Shown here: piece after piece, positions 1 through 5,274 of the stretch
Numbering within the stretch: the stretch's first letter is position 1
How the letters are laid out: each line of letters starts with the position of its first letter
Source of the DNA: CADEEN01 sp040384625
GTDB lineage: Bacteria; Pseudomonadota; Gammaproteobacteria; Burkholderiales; Burkholderiaceae_C
Length of the DNA stretch: 8,578 nucleotides
NCBI GenBank assembly: GCA_040384625.1
Contig: JAZKIW010000003.1
Coordinates: 1 to 8,578, forward strand
Direction of reading: 5' to 3'
The notes under the pieces: generated by a model
What the model was told of the DNA's origin: nothing
Seen by the model: the letters and a program-made list of their open reading frames with translations, nothing else
The model's database searches: none
Translations under genes and position numbers: made by a program

Positions 1-92
1 CCAAGAAGGGCAAGCTCGACACGGTGGCAATCGGTGCCGAGATGGCCGCCCGTAAGGAGGAGCTGATGGCAGAAAAGGGCGTTCTGGCCTAG
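1..92 (+). CDS. C-terminal end of an unidentified protein (partial, 5' cut by window)
   Basis: An open frame enters from the window edge, with its first full codon at position 3, and ends at TAG 90-92. It gives 29 residues, rich in Lys, Glu and Ala, ending in EKGVLA. The tail looks helical and charged, and its GC-rich third positions support real coding. I do not recognise the family from so short a piece and assign no function. The gene is followed by about 125 bases before the next promoter. A GCCGG-T-CCGGC dyad lies at 139-149, but it has no T-run and is not a convincing terminator. Confidence 0.6.
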   Translation, partial: KKGKLDTVAIGAEMAARKEELMAEKGVLA

Positions 93-216
93 GTCCGTTG
101 GCGCATCACTGCTCGCGCCGGTCCGTCATCCGTGGCGGGCCGGTCCGGCTGAAACCGTGGCGATCTTCGATAGCCGGCGAGTGAGGCGCGGCTGGTGGGA
201 GGTGCTAACCACAGCA

Positions 217-245
217 TTGACAAGATCCCACCAGCATGCTCCAAT
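217..245 (+). promoter_or_regulatory. Sigma70-type promoter for the CopG regulator / esterase unit
   Basis: A perfect -35 hexamer TTGACA lies at 217-222. After a 17-bp spacer comes TCCAAT at 240-245, which matches the TATAAT consensus at four of six positions, including the last three. The spacer holds the palindrome AGCATGCT (233-240). The predicted transcription start is around 251-253, giving a leader of about 80 nt to the ATG at 333. The fit is by eye and no start site is known. Confidence 0.55.
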
Positions 246-246
246 T

Positions 247-279
247 GGATTCCATTCAGATTCCATTTGGATTCCATGA
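247..279 (+). repeat. Three 11-bp direct repeats, candidate operator
   Basis: The octamer GATTCCAT occurs exactly at 248-255, 259-266 and 270-277, so the units repeat every 11 bp, about one helical turn. The full units are GGATTCCATTC, AGATTCCATTT and GGATTCCATGA. The array begins directly after the -10 element and covers the predicted transcription start. Ribbon-helix-helix proteins are known to bind short repeats at their own promoters, and the first gene downstream encodes one. An autoregulatory operator is therefore the natural inference. The 11-bp period is not a multiple of three, so the repeat is not explained by coding. Confidence 0.6.
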
Positions 280-332
280 GTCAAGCACGCACCGCCCTGG
301 AACTAAGGGCGCGGACAGGAGAAACCGAGAAG

Positions 333-701
333 ATGACGGTCAACGTGGGCGTCGTCGATCTTGGTCACGTTGATCTTCTGGTGCAGGAAGGGTTCTATTC
401 GAACCGATCGGATCTCATCCGCACTGCACTTCGAAATCAGCTTGCCTTGCACGCCGACACCGTGAAGCAAGCAGTCGCCCGACGAACACTGACGGTCGGA
501 CTGCAGCACTACAGCCGCGCAGACCTTGAGCAAGCTGTTGCCGCGGGCCAGCGTCTGCATATCCAGGTCGTTGGACTCGCCCGCATCGCTGACGACGTGT
601 CGCCGGACTTGGCAGTTGACGCCATCGAGTCCGTGACGGTGTTGGGCGCGTTTCAGGCAAGCGCCGCGGTGCGTCGCGCCTTGTCCGACCGCATCCATTG
701 A
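333..701 (+). CDS. CopG/ParD-like ribbon-helix-helix transcriptional regulator
   Basis: The 122-residue product begins with a ribbon-helix-helix pattern: a short beta strand (TVNVGVVDL, residues 2-10), then two helices through residue 40 (VDLLVQEGFYSNRSDLIRTA and onward). In this family two subunits pair through the strands, which contact DNA. The rest, about 80 residues, resembles nothing I can name but is typical of the longer CopG-type regulators found beside PHB depolymerase genes. The ATG at 333 is chosen because AGGAGA lies at 317-322 with a 10-base gap. An in-frame ATG at 276 would add 19 plausible residues (MSQARTALELRARTGETEK), but it has no ribosome site and falls inside the third operator repeat. 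If homologues carry that extension, the longer start is right. The esterase gene follows 27 bases downstream, so co-transcription is likely, with this protein probably repressing its own promoter. Confidence 0.8.
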   Translation: MTVNVGVVDLGHVDLLVQEGFYSNRSDLIRTALRNQLALHADTVKQAVARRTLTVGLQHYSRADLEQAVAAGQRLHIQVVGLARIADDVSPDLAVDAIESVTVLGAFQASAAVRRALSDRIH

Positions 702-728
702 TCGTCAACATCACAACAGAAAGGTCGC

Positions 729-1889
729 ATGAAGTTTCCATTCAGCGCGCGCGCGTCATCCGTTGACCTCAGGGCTATCAACGAGACAATTCAGCGCGCC
801 CTCGAGACAGCCGGGATCAATACCTCATCGGGCCCGATGCATAACGTGGCAGAGACCATCACGCGCGCACTGGCGTCAGCTGGTACGTCAGACGCGGCGC
901 CATCCTCCCAGGCGACCGAGTCGGCTATCGATGTCGTTGCTCGCGTTGTCGATGTCAGCCATGACGAATCCCGTGGCTCAAACGGCACGTCACCGGCCTC
1001 CTTCGAGACACACGAATTCCGCAACCATGCAGGGACTCGGTCATACAAGGTGTATGTCCCAGCCCAGGTGTTTGAGGGGCCGCGACCGATGGTCGTGATG
1101 CTGCATGGCTGCACGCAGTCGGTAGAAGACTTTGCGGCGGGCACACGCATGAATCGCCTGGCCGCAGAGCACGGCTTCCTCGTGGTGTACCCAGAGCAGG
1201 CTGCCCATGCAAACCCATCGAGGTGCTGGAACTGGTTCAATCGTCAGGATCAAGTGCGCGATTCCGGGGAGCCTTCGCTGCTCGCGGGAGTCGTTCGCGA
1301 GGTTGCGCAGCGACACCGAGCCGACCCCCGCCGAATCTTCGTCGTTGGCCTGTCGGCTGGAGCGGCGATGGCTGTCGTCCTGGGCGAGACCTACCCGGAG
1401 TTGTTTGCAGGCGTCGGCGCGCACTCCGGCTTGCCTTATGGAAGTGCGCACGACATTCCCTCTGCACTGGCGGCGATGAAAGGCGCGCGGAGCGGGCAAC
1501 CCTCAAGTATCGCTGCGCGGAACAGCGGAAGGGCCGCACAGCCTGTGCCAACCATCGTCTTCCATGGCGATCGTGATCACACGGTGCATCACCGGAACGC
1601 GACGGAGATCGTCAAGCAAGCCAAGGACGCCCTGCTGGCCCGGGAAGGGAGGCCTGCCTTGACGACCGAAACAGGGGACGGGATTGCGGCTGGCGGTAGA
1701 AGCTACAGCCGCACGGTGTATGCCGACGGTGCAGGTAAGGTTCACATCGAGTCCTGGACTTTGCATGGTGGCGGTCACGCTTGGTCGGGAGGCGACCCGC
1801 GTGGCTCGTACACAGACAGCACGGGACCAGATGCGTCCAGGGAGATGGTCCGATTCTTCTTTGCCCTGCCGCGCACCGGCTCGGCATGA
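729..1889 (+). CDS. PHB depolymerase-family esterase (LpqC-like alpha/beta-hydrolase)
   Basis: The product has 386 residues. It carries an oxyanion-type HGCTQ motif (126-130), the family-typical CWNWF (166-170), a lipase box GLSAG (207-211) with nucleophile Ser209, HGDRD (279-283) with likely acid Asp283, and GGGHAWSGG (347-355) with His350. These form a complete Ser-Asp-His triad in the order known for this family, which includes enzymes acting on poly- or oligo-hydroxybutyrate, feruloyl esters or acetylxylan. Substrate cannot be read from the sequence. The first 90 residues are a variable helix-rich leader with no signal peptide, so a cytoplasmic enzyme is more likely than a secreted one. 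The ATG at 729 is preceded by AGAAAGG at 718-724. The gene sits 27 bases after the ribbon-helix-helix regulator and probably shares its promoter. Family confidence is high; the PHB role is moderate. Confidence 0.88.
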   Translation: MKFPFSARASSVDLRAINETIQRALETAGINTSSGPMHNVAETITRALASAGTSDAAPSSQATESAIDVVARVVDVSHDESRGSNGTSPASFETHEFRNHAGTRSYKVYVPAQVFEGPRPMVVMLHGCTQSVEDFAAGTRMNRLAAEHGFLVVYPEQAAHANPSRCWNWFNRQDQVRDSGEPSLLAGVVREVAQRHRADPRRIFVVGLSAGAAMAVVLGETYPELFAGVGAHSGLPYGSAHDIPSALAAMKGARSGQPSSIAARNSGRAAQPVPTIVFHGDRDHTVHHRNATEIVKQAKDALLAREGRPALTTETGDGIAAGGRSYSRTVYADGAGKVHIESWTLHGGGHAWSGGDPRGSYTDSTGPDASREMVRFFFALPRTGSA

Positions 1890-1924
1890 AGGGAGTCGGC
1901 GGCATTGCACAAAGAGTGTGACTG

Positions 1925-2146
1925 CTAGCCAAGCCGCACCGGCCAGTCGGCCCGCTCCTGCCTGCTAGGACTTCGTGGCATCGTCGCTAGGCGGCGAGAT
2001 AAGGATGAAATCAGACCCTTGGCGGCCAGCAGTGGGGTCGAGTCAGCCAAACCCGTCGCAAGCAGCAGTGCATAGACGTCATGGACAGTCCCTTGCAACG
2101 CCTGGAAATCCTCAACGCGGATCGTGATTACGAGTTCATCGTTCAT
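1925..2146 (-). CDS. Possible small hypothetical protein (73 aa)
   Basis: The minus-strand frame starts at ATG (2146-2144) and ends at TAG (1927-1925). The N-terminal half reads like a real small folded protein: MNDELVITIRVEDFQALQ suggests a strand and a helix, followed by a hydrophobic helix (VYALLLATGL). The tail after residue 50 is Arg/Ser-rich. Codon third positions look moderately GC-rich. Upstream there is only a weak GGA (about 8 bases before the ATG) as ribosome site. I recognise no family. It would be convergent with the esterase gene and divergent from rsbR. It could be a chance frame in GC-rich DNA, though it is better than the other frames in this gap. Confidence 0.35.
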   Translation of the reverse strand: MNDELVITIRVEDFQALQGTVHDVYALLLATGLADSTPLLAAKGLISSLSRRLATMPRSPSRQERADWPVRLG

Positions 2147-2570
2147 CGGTAATCCAGCGTGTCCGTTGCCCCTGCAGGCTCGACCTATCGCCGAGAGCAG
2201 CCTCTACAACGTCGTGGGTGGTGATAGGGTGAGGCCGGATTGATGCCCATACCGGCGAGCAAGCGGGGGCAATCGGCATGCCAACCACACCTTGTGCGGT
2301 GACTTGATCAAGCTGTTGTCGCCAGCATCAAATTCCACACGCGGGCCGTCTGAGCGTTGATATCGAACTCGGACTTTTCTTGACGGCGCGAAACCTCGCG
2401 GCAGCACTCGCTCGTCCCGTAGAGATTCGGTATGACTTACCGATCTCCGGCAACGCGGCGCATGGCAGGGCTTCCCAGTGTTTCGTCAGTCTGGTGGGGC
2501 TTCTCTTAGTTTGAGCCCACGCCACGAAAGAAGTGCGCGGGGATCAAGCATGAAAGCTTAGACCTGCCCT

Positions 2571-2597
2571 CATAATCATTTCGCCGCAGAGGGCGGC
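2571..2597 (+). promoter_or_regulatory. Candidate -10 element and leader hairpin ahead of rsbR
   Basis: CATAAT at 2571-2576 matches the -10 consensus at five of six positions and is the best such hexamer in the AT-richer stretch before rsbR. No acceptable -35 lies 16-19 bp upstream, so an activator or another sigma factor may be needed. Directly after the expected start is a perfect 5-bp dyad, GCCGC (2583-2587) and GCGGC (2593-2597), around a 5-base loop. The rsbR ATG at 2618 has no good Shine-Dalgarno sequence. Confidence 0.25.
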
Positions 2598-2617
2598 ATA
2601 CACAAAGCCTGCAGCCA

Positions 2618-3472
2618 ATGAACGACGACTACATCTTTATCAGCCAAGTTCTGGGTTCTGACAGACCGGCCATATTGCAGGCCTGGTTGGATGAGGTTCG
2701 AGCAACTGCAGCGTCAGGTGCGTTCACAAAGACCCTCGTGGCCGATTCTGAAAAGGTGGCTCAAGGTCTAGAAACGGGGTTGCGCAGCGGCACGGAATCC
2801 GCGCAGCTCGAAGGCGCGGAATGGGCAAGCCTGAAGGAGACGCTCGAGGACCTGTCTCGTTTAGGCGCGGCTCAGGGCGTCACGGCCGCGCAGACCAGTG
2901 CAATCATTCTGGCTTTGAAGAAGCCGCTGTTTGAACGCGTCCAGGCGAAGTTCGCGGCCGATCCGAAGCGCATGGCCAGTGCTGTCTGGGCCGTCTCCAC
3001 CATCGTCGACCGCCTGTCCCAGTTCACACTGGCAACCTACCAGAAGTCGCGCGAACAAGTCATTGAGCGCCAGCAACAGGAGTTGCTCGAGCTATCGACG
3101 CCCGTTGTCAAATTGTGGGAGGGGATCCTCGCGGTGCCCATGATCGGGACCTTGGACAGCAGCCGAACTCAGCTGGTGATGGAGTCATTGCTGCAGCGCA
3201 TCGTCGACACCGGTTCCGAGCTGGCGATCATCGACATCACAGGCGTGCCGACCGTCGACACACTGACGGCACAACATCTGCTCAAGACCGTCACCGCGAT
3301 CAGGTTGATGGGTGCGGACTGCATCATCAGCGGCGTTCGGCCCCAAATTGCCCAGACCATCGTCCACCTCGGCATCGACTTGCAGGGAATTACGACGAAG
3401 GCGTCGTTGGCCGACGCGTTGGCCCTCGCTCTGAAGCGGGGTGGATATCAAGTGACCCGCAGCAAGGGCTGA
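2618..3472 (+). CDS. rsbR: RsbR-type stressosome scaffold / RsbT co-antagonist (RsbRD-like N-terminus plus STAS)
   Basis: The product has 284 residues. Residues 10-145 are a helical region of the RsbRD N-terminal type (AWLDEVR near 22-28), not the non-heme globin of Bacillus RsbRA. A helical linker (145-160) leads to a C-terminal STAS domain (about 161-275) with strong RsbR signatures: LSTPVVKLWEGILAVPMIGT (159-178), IIDITGVPTVDT (204-215), CIISGVRPQIAQTIVHLGID (235-254). In Bacillus, RsbR and RsbS form the stressosome core that holds RsbT until stress; RsbT then phosphorylates RsbR at two threonines (171 and 205 in RsbRA, from memory). The equivalents by alignment are Ser181 and Thr215, with the same 34-residue spacing, so the first site is Ser rather than Thr. 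The ATG is the start that keeps the full N-terminal domain; it has no clear ribosome site. rsbS follows 4 bases after the stop. The sensed signal is unknown; there are no membrane segments, so the protein is cytoplasmic. Confidence 0.92.
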   Translation: MNDDYIFISQVLGSDRPAILQAWLDEVRATAASGAFTKTLVADSEKVAQGLETGLRSGTESAQLEGAEWASLKETLEDLSRLGAAQGVTAAQTSAIILALKKPLFERVQAKFAADPKRMASAVWAVSTIVDRLSQFTLATYQKSREQVIERQQQELLELSTPVVKLWEGILAVPMIGTLDSSRTQLVMESLLQRIVDTGSELAIIDITGVPTVDTLTAQHLLKTVTAIRLMGADCIISGVRPQIAQTIVHLGIDLQGITTKASLADALALALKRGGYQVTRSKG

Positions 3473-3476
3473 GGCC

Positions 3477-3866
3477 ATGTCGGATGTCCAACAGAGAATT
3501 CCCATCCTGCGCATGGGCAAGTGCCTGCTCGTCACGATTCAGGTGGACTTGCAGGATCAGACTGCGCTCGCGCTTCAGGATGACCTCTCCGCGAAGATCG
3601 ACCAGATAGGTGCTACCGGCGTCATCATCGACATTTCGGCGCTTGAGATCGTTGACTCCTTCATCGGTCGAATGCTCGCGGGAATTTCCGGCATCGCGAG
3701 TGTGTTGGGAGCGACCAGCGTTGTCGTCGGAATGCAACCTGCCGTGGCCATCACACTGGTTGAGCTTGGACTCTCCCTTGAAGGAGTTAAGACAGCTCTC
3801 GATGTCGAGCGGGGGATGCGACTCCTGAGTTCCGTGAGTAACGGAATTGAGTCGCATGGAAACTAA
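3477..3866 (+). CDS. rsbS: RsbS-type STAS protein, RsbT antagonist
   Basis: This single STAS domain has 129 residues, close to the family's usual length. The key motif is VIIDISALEIVDSFIGRML (49-67). Ser61 in VDS matches the RsbT-phosphorylated serine of RsbS (Ser59 in Bacillus). The following segment (ATSVVVGMQPAVAITLVELG) also fits RsbS. Known role: unphosphorylated RsbS binds RsbT in the stressosome, and phosphorylation releases it. The ATG lies 4 bases after the rsbR stop. The GAGG overlapping that stop is the only ribosome-site candidate and is unusually close, so re-initiation from rsbR is likely. The end of the gene overlaps the rsbT start by 11 bases. Confidence 0.93.
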   Translation: MSDVQQRIPILRMGKCLLVTIQVDLQDQTALALQDDLSAKIDQIGATGVIIDISALEIVDSFIGRMLAGISGIASVLGATSVVVGMQPAVAITLVELGLSLEGVKTALDVERGMRLLSSVSNGIESHGN

Positions 3867-4254
3867 AGGATCCATACCGCTGCGCAGCGAGCCCGACATC
3901 GTGATGTGTCGGCAGACCGTCCGCAAGCTGACCACCGCGTTGACGTTCTCGCTGGTCGATCAGACCAAGATGATCACGGCTGCCAGCGAGCTATCGCGCA
4001 ACACAGTGGTGTACGGAGGTGGCGGCCACATGCGCTGGGAGACTCAGAGCGAGGGAAAGCGGACCGTCCTGCGCCTCTGGTTCGACGATCAAGGGCCCGG
4101 GATCCCTGACATCGACAAGGCCCTCACGGATGGCTGGACATCCGGCAAGGGGATGGGCATCGGCCTGTCCGGCAGCAAGCGCCTGGTTAACGAGTTTGAG
4201 ATCAAAACCGCTGTCGGGCGTGGGACGTCGGTCATGATTGCCCGCTGGAAATAG
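3856..4254 (+). CDS. rsbT: RsbT-type serine/threonine switch kinase
   Basis: The 132-residue product is a GHKL-fold ATPase of the RsbT/RsbW anti-sigma kinase group. The N box has Glu45 and Asn49 (ASELSRN), the G1 box is DDQGPG (77-82), and the G2 box is GKGMGIGLSGSKRL (97-110). In Bacillus, RsbT phosphorylates RsbS and RsbR, leaves the stressosome and activates the phosphatase RsbU. No RsbU gene is visible here, so the released partner is probably different. The ATG at 3856 is chosen; a TTG at 3847 is possible but would add only MSR. The chosen start overlaps rsbS by 11 bases, which points to translational coupling. It also makes the protein align without gaps to the next gene's N-terminal half. 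All catalytic motifs look intact. Confidence 0.93.
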   Translation: METKGSIPLRSEPDIVMCRQTVRKLTTALTFSLVDQTKMITAASELSRNTVVYGGGGHMRWETQSEGKRTVLRLWFDDQGPGIPDIDKALTDGWTSGKGMGIGLSGSKRLVNEFEIKTAVGRGTSVMIARWK

Positions 4255-4258
4255 GCGC

Positions 4259-5272
4259 GTGATTCCGCACCTGGCTTGTCCAGTCCACGAGCCAAGCCAA
4301 GTCGGGGATGCTCGGCGTCAAGCCGCACGCATGGCCACCGGCCTGGGTTTCGACGACCTGGCGCTAGGACGCCTGGCGCTGGTAGTGACCGAGCTCGCGA
4401 CCAATCTGGTGCGGCACGCCAAAGAGGGCCTACTGCTCATCGGCGTCTACTCACAGGCGGAAGTCCCAACCATCGAAGTGATCTGCGTGGATCGTGGGCC
4501 GGGCATTCGCGACATCAGCGACTCTGTGACGGACGGCGTATCGACCGCCGGCACATCCGGAACCGGTCTCGGAGCGGTCAAGCGTCTGTCCAGCCAGTTT
4601 CTGATCTTCTCGAAGGCGGACTGTGCCACGGTCGTCGTTGCGCGCATGACGGCGGACAACTCCTCGTTGAATTCGGTGCAGCACCAGGACCTGGCGCTCA
4701 CCTATGCCGGTATTTGCGTGTCTGCCCCGGGCGAGACCGTCTCCGGCGACAGCTGGGCCTGTCGGCGCACGGGGGCCAATGCGTCCCTCGTCATCGCCGA
4801 CGGACTGGGCCATGGACCTGAGGCTGCCGAGGCGGCCGACGCCGCCGTAAGCGTCTTCATGCGCAAATCCGGCCCGGGTGCGGCGGACGTCATCGAGAGC
4901 TGCCATGCCGCATTGCGAGCCACTCGCGGCGCGGCCATTGCCGCGATCGACATCGATGTGGAAGCAAGATCGGTGAGTTACTGCGGCGCCGGCAACATCT
5001 CGGCTCGGATCATCAATGGGGCCGAGGATCGGACGCTTATGTCCCAGCACGGCACGGTGGGGCTGCAGATTCGCAAGGTCCAGACGATCCAGTACGAGCT
5101 TCCGCCACATGCCTTGTTCGTCGCGCATTCGGACGGTATCGTCACGCGCTGGGTTTTGAAGGATGTGCCCGAACTGCTCGCATGCGATCCCATCATTCTT
5201 GCTGCCTATCTCATTCGCAACAACCTGCGCGGTAGAGACGACGCGGCGGTAGTCGTCGTACAGTGCAACTGA
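4259..5272 (+). CDS. GHKL ATPase fused to SpoIIE/RsbX-type PP2C phosphatase
   Basis: The product has 337 residues. Residues 1-130 are an RsbT/RsbW-like ATPase domain: Glu45 and Asn49 in TELATNLVRHA, DRGPG (78-82), and GTSGTGLGAVKRLS (98-111). Residues 140-337 are a PP2C-type phosphatase of the SpoIIE/RsbX group with likely metal-binding acids in SGDSW (Asp164), ADGLGHG (Asp181), HSDGI (Asp292) and GRDDA (327-328). The phosphatase part is about the size of Bacillus RsbX, which resets the stressosome by dephosphorylating RsbR and RsbS; the same role is inferred here. The extra ATPase domain may dock the enzyme on STAS proteins or act as a second kinase, giving opposing activities in one chain. 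The GTG at 4259 is chosen: it lies 4 bases after the rsbT stop, with GGAA at 4247-4250. A TTG at 4238 inside rsbT is less likely. No membrane segments are seen. Confidence 0.88.
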   Translation: MIPHLACPVHEPSQVGDARRQAARMATGLGFDDLALGRLALVVTELATNLVRHAKEGLLLIGVYSQAEVPTIEVICVDRGPGIRDISDSVTDGVSTAGTSGTGLGAVKRLSSQFLIFSKADCATVVVARMTADNSSLNSVQHQDLALTYAGICVSAPGETVSGDSWACRRTGANASLVIADGLGHGPEAAEAADAAVSVFMRKSGPGAADVIESCHAALRATRGAAIAAIDIDVEARSVSYCGAGNISARIINGAEDRTLMSQHGTVGLQIRKVQTIQYELPPHALFVAHSDGIVTRWVLKDVPELLACDPIILAAYLIRNNLRGRDDAAVVVVQCN

Positions 5273-5274
5273 CC

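Larger units (their letters stand above)
1890..2617. other. Gene-poor gap between the esterase and the stressosome operon
   Basis: These 728 bases hold no confident gene. Four things can be seen. A possible small minus-strand gene lies at 1925-2146 (listed separately). A hairpin with 7-bp arms (one G-T wobble) and a TAG loop lies at 1981-1997, without a T-run. A + strand frame with no plausible start is open from 2308 to TGA 2512-2514; its middle reads like a folded protein fragment (see findings). The last 50 bases carry a candidate promoter for rsbR. No clear rho-independent terminator was found after the esterase, and no transposase or insertion-sequence ends were seen. Confidence 0.5.

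Noticed and set aside
53..92. Perfect Shine-Dalgarno TAAGGAGG (53-60) with ATG at 66, encoding an 8-residue peptide in the same frame as the upstream gene
   Set aside because: It arises from the codons for Arg-Lys-Glu-Glu near the end of the partial gene and would only yield MAEKGVLA; most likely coincidence.
117..149. Repeated GCCGGTCCG (117-125 and 139-147) and a GCCGG-T-CCGGC dyad as a terminator for the first gene
   Set aside because: There is no T-run and the dyad has almost no loop; in GC-rich DNA such matches are common, so a terminator is not supported.
89..277. Minus-strand open frame across the regulator promoter
   Set aside because: It overlaps the promoter and repeats, has no ribosome site, and its composition is that of a GC-rich chance frame.
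195..332. Extending the ribbon-helix-helix regulator to an upstream start at 195
   Set aside because: This start would lie upstream of the predicted promoter -35 and translate through the promoter and operator repeats.
1041..1499. Long minus-strand and alternative-frame open reading frames inside the esterase and inside the kinase genes
   Set aside because: They are shadows of strongly supported genes in GC-rich DNA, with Arg/Pro/Ser-heavy translations and no domains.
1981..1997. Hairpin with 7-bp arms as a terminator for the esterase gene
   Set aside because: It lies about 90 bases past the stop, contains a G-T wobble, has no following T-run, and falls inside a possible minus-strand gene.
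1890..2617. Insertion sequence or mobile element in the gene-poor gap
   Set aside because: No transposase-like frame, terminal inverted repeats or target duplications could be seen.
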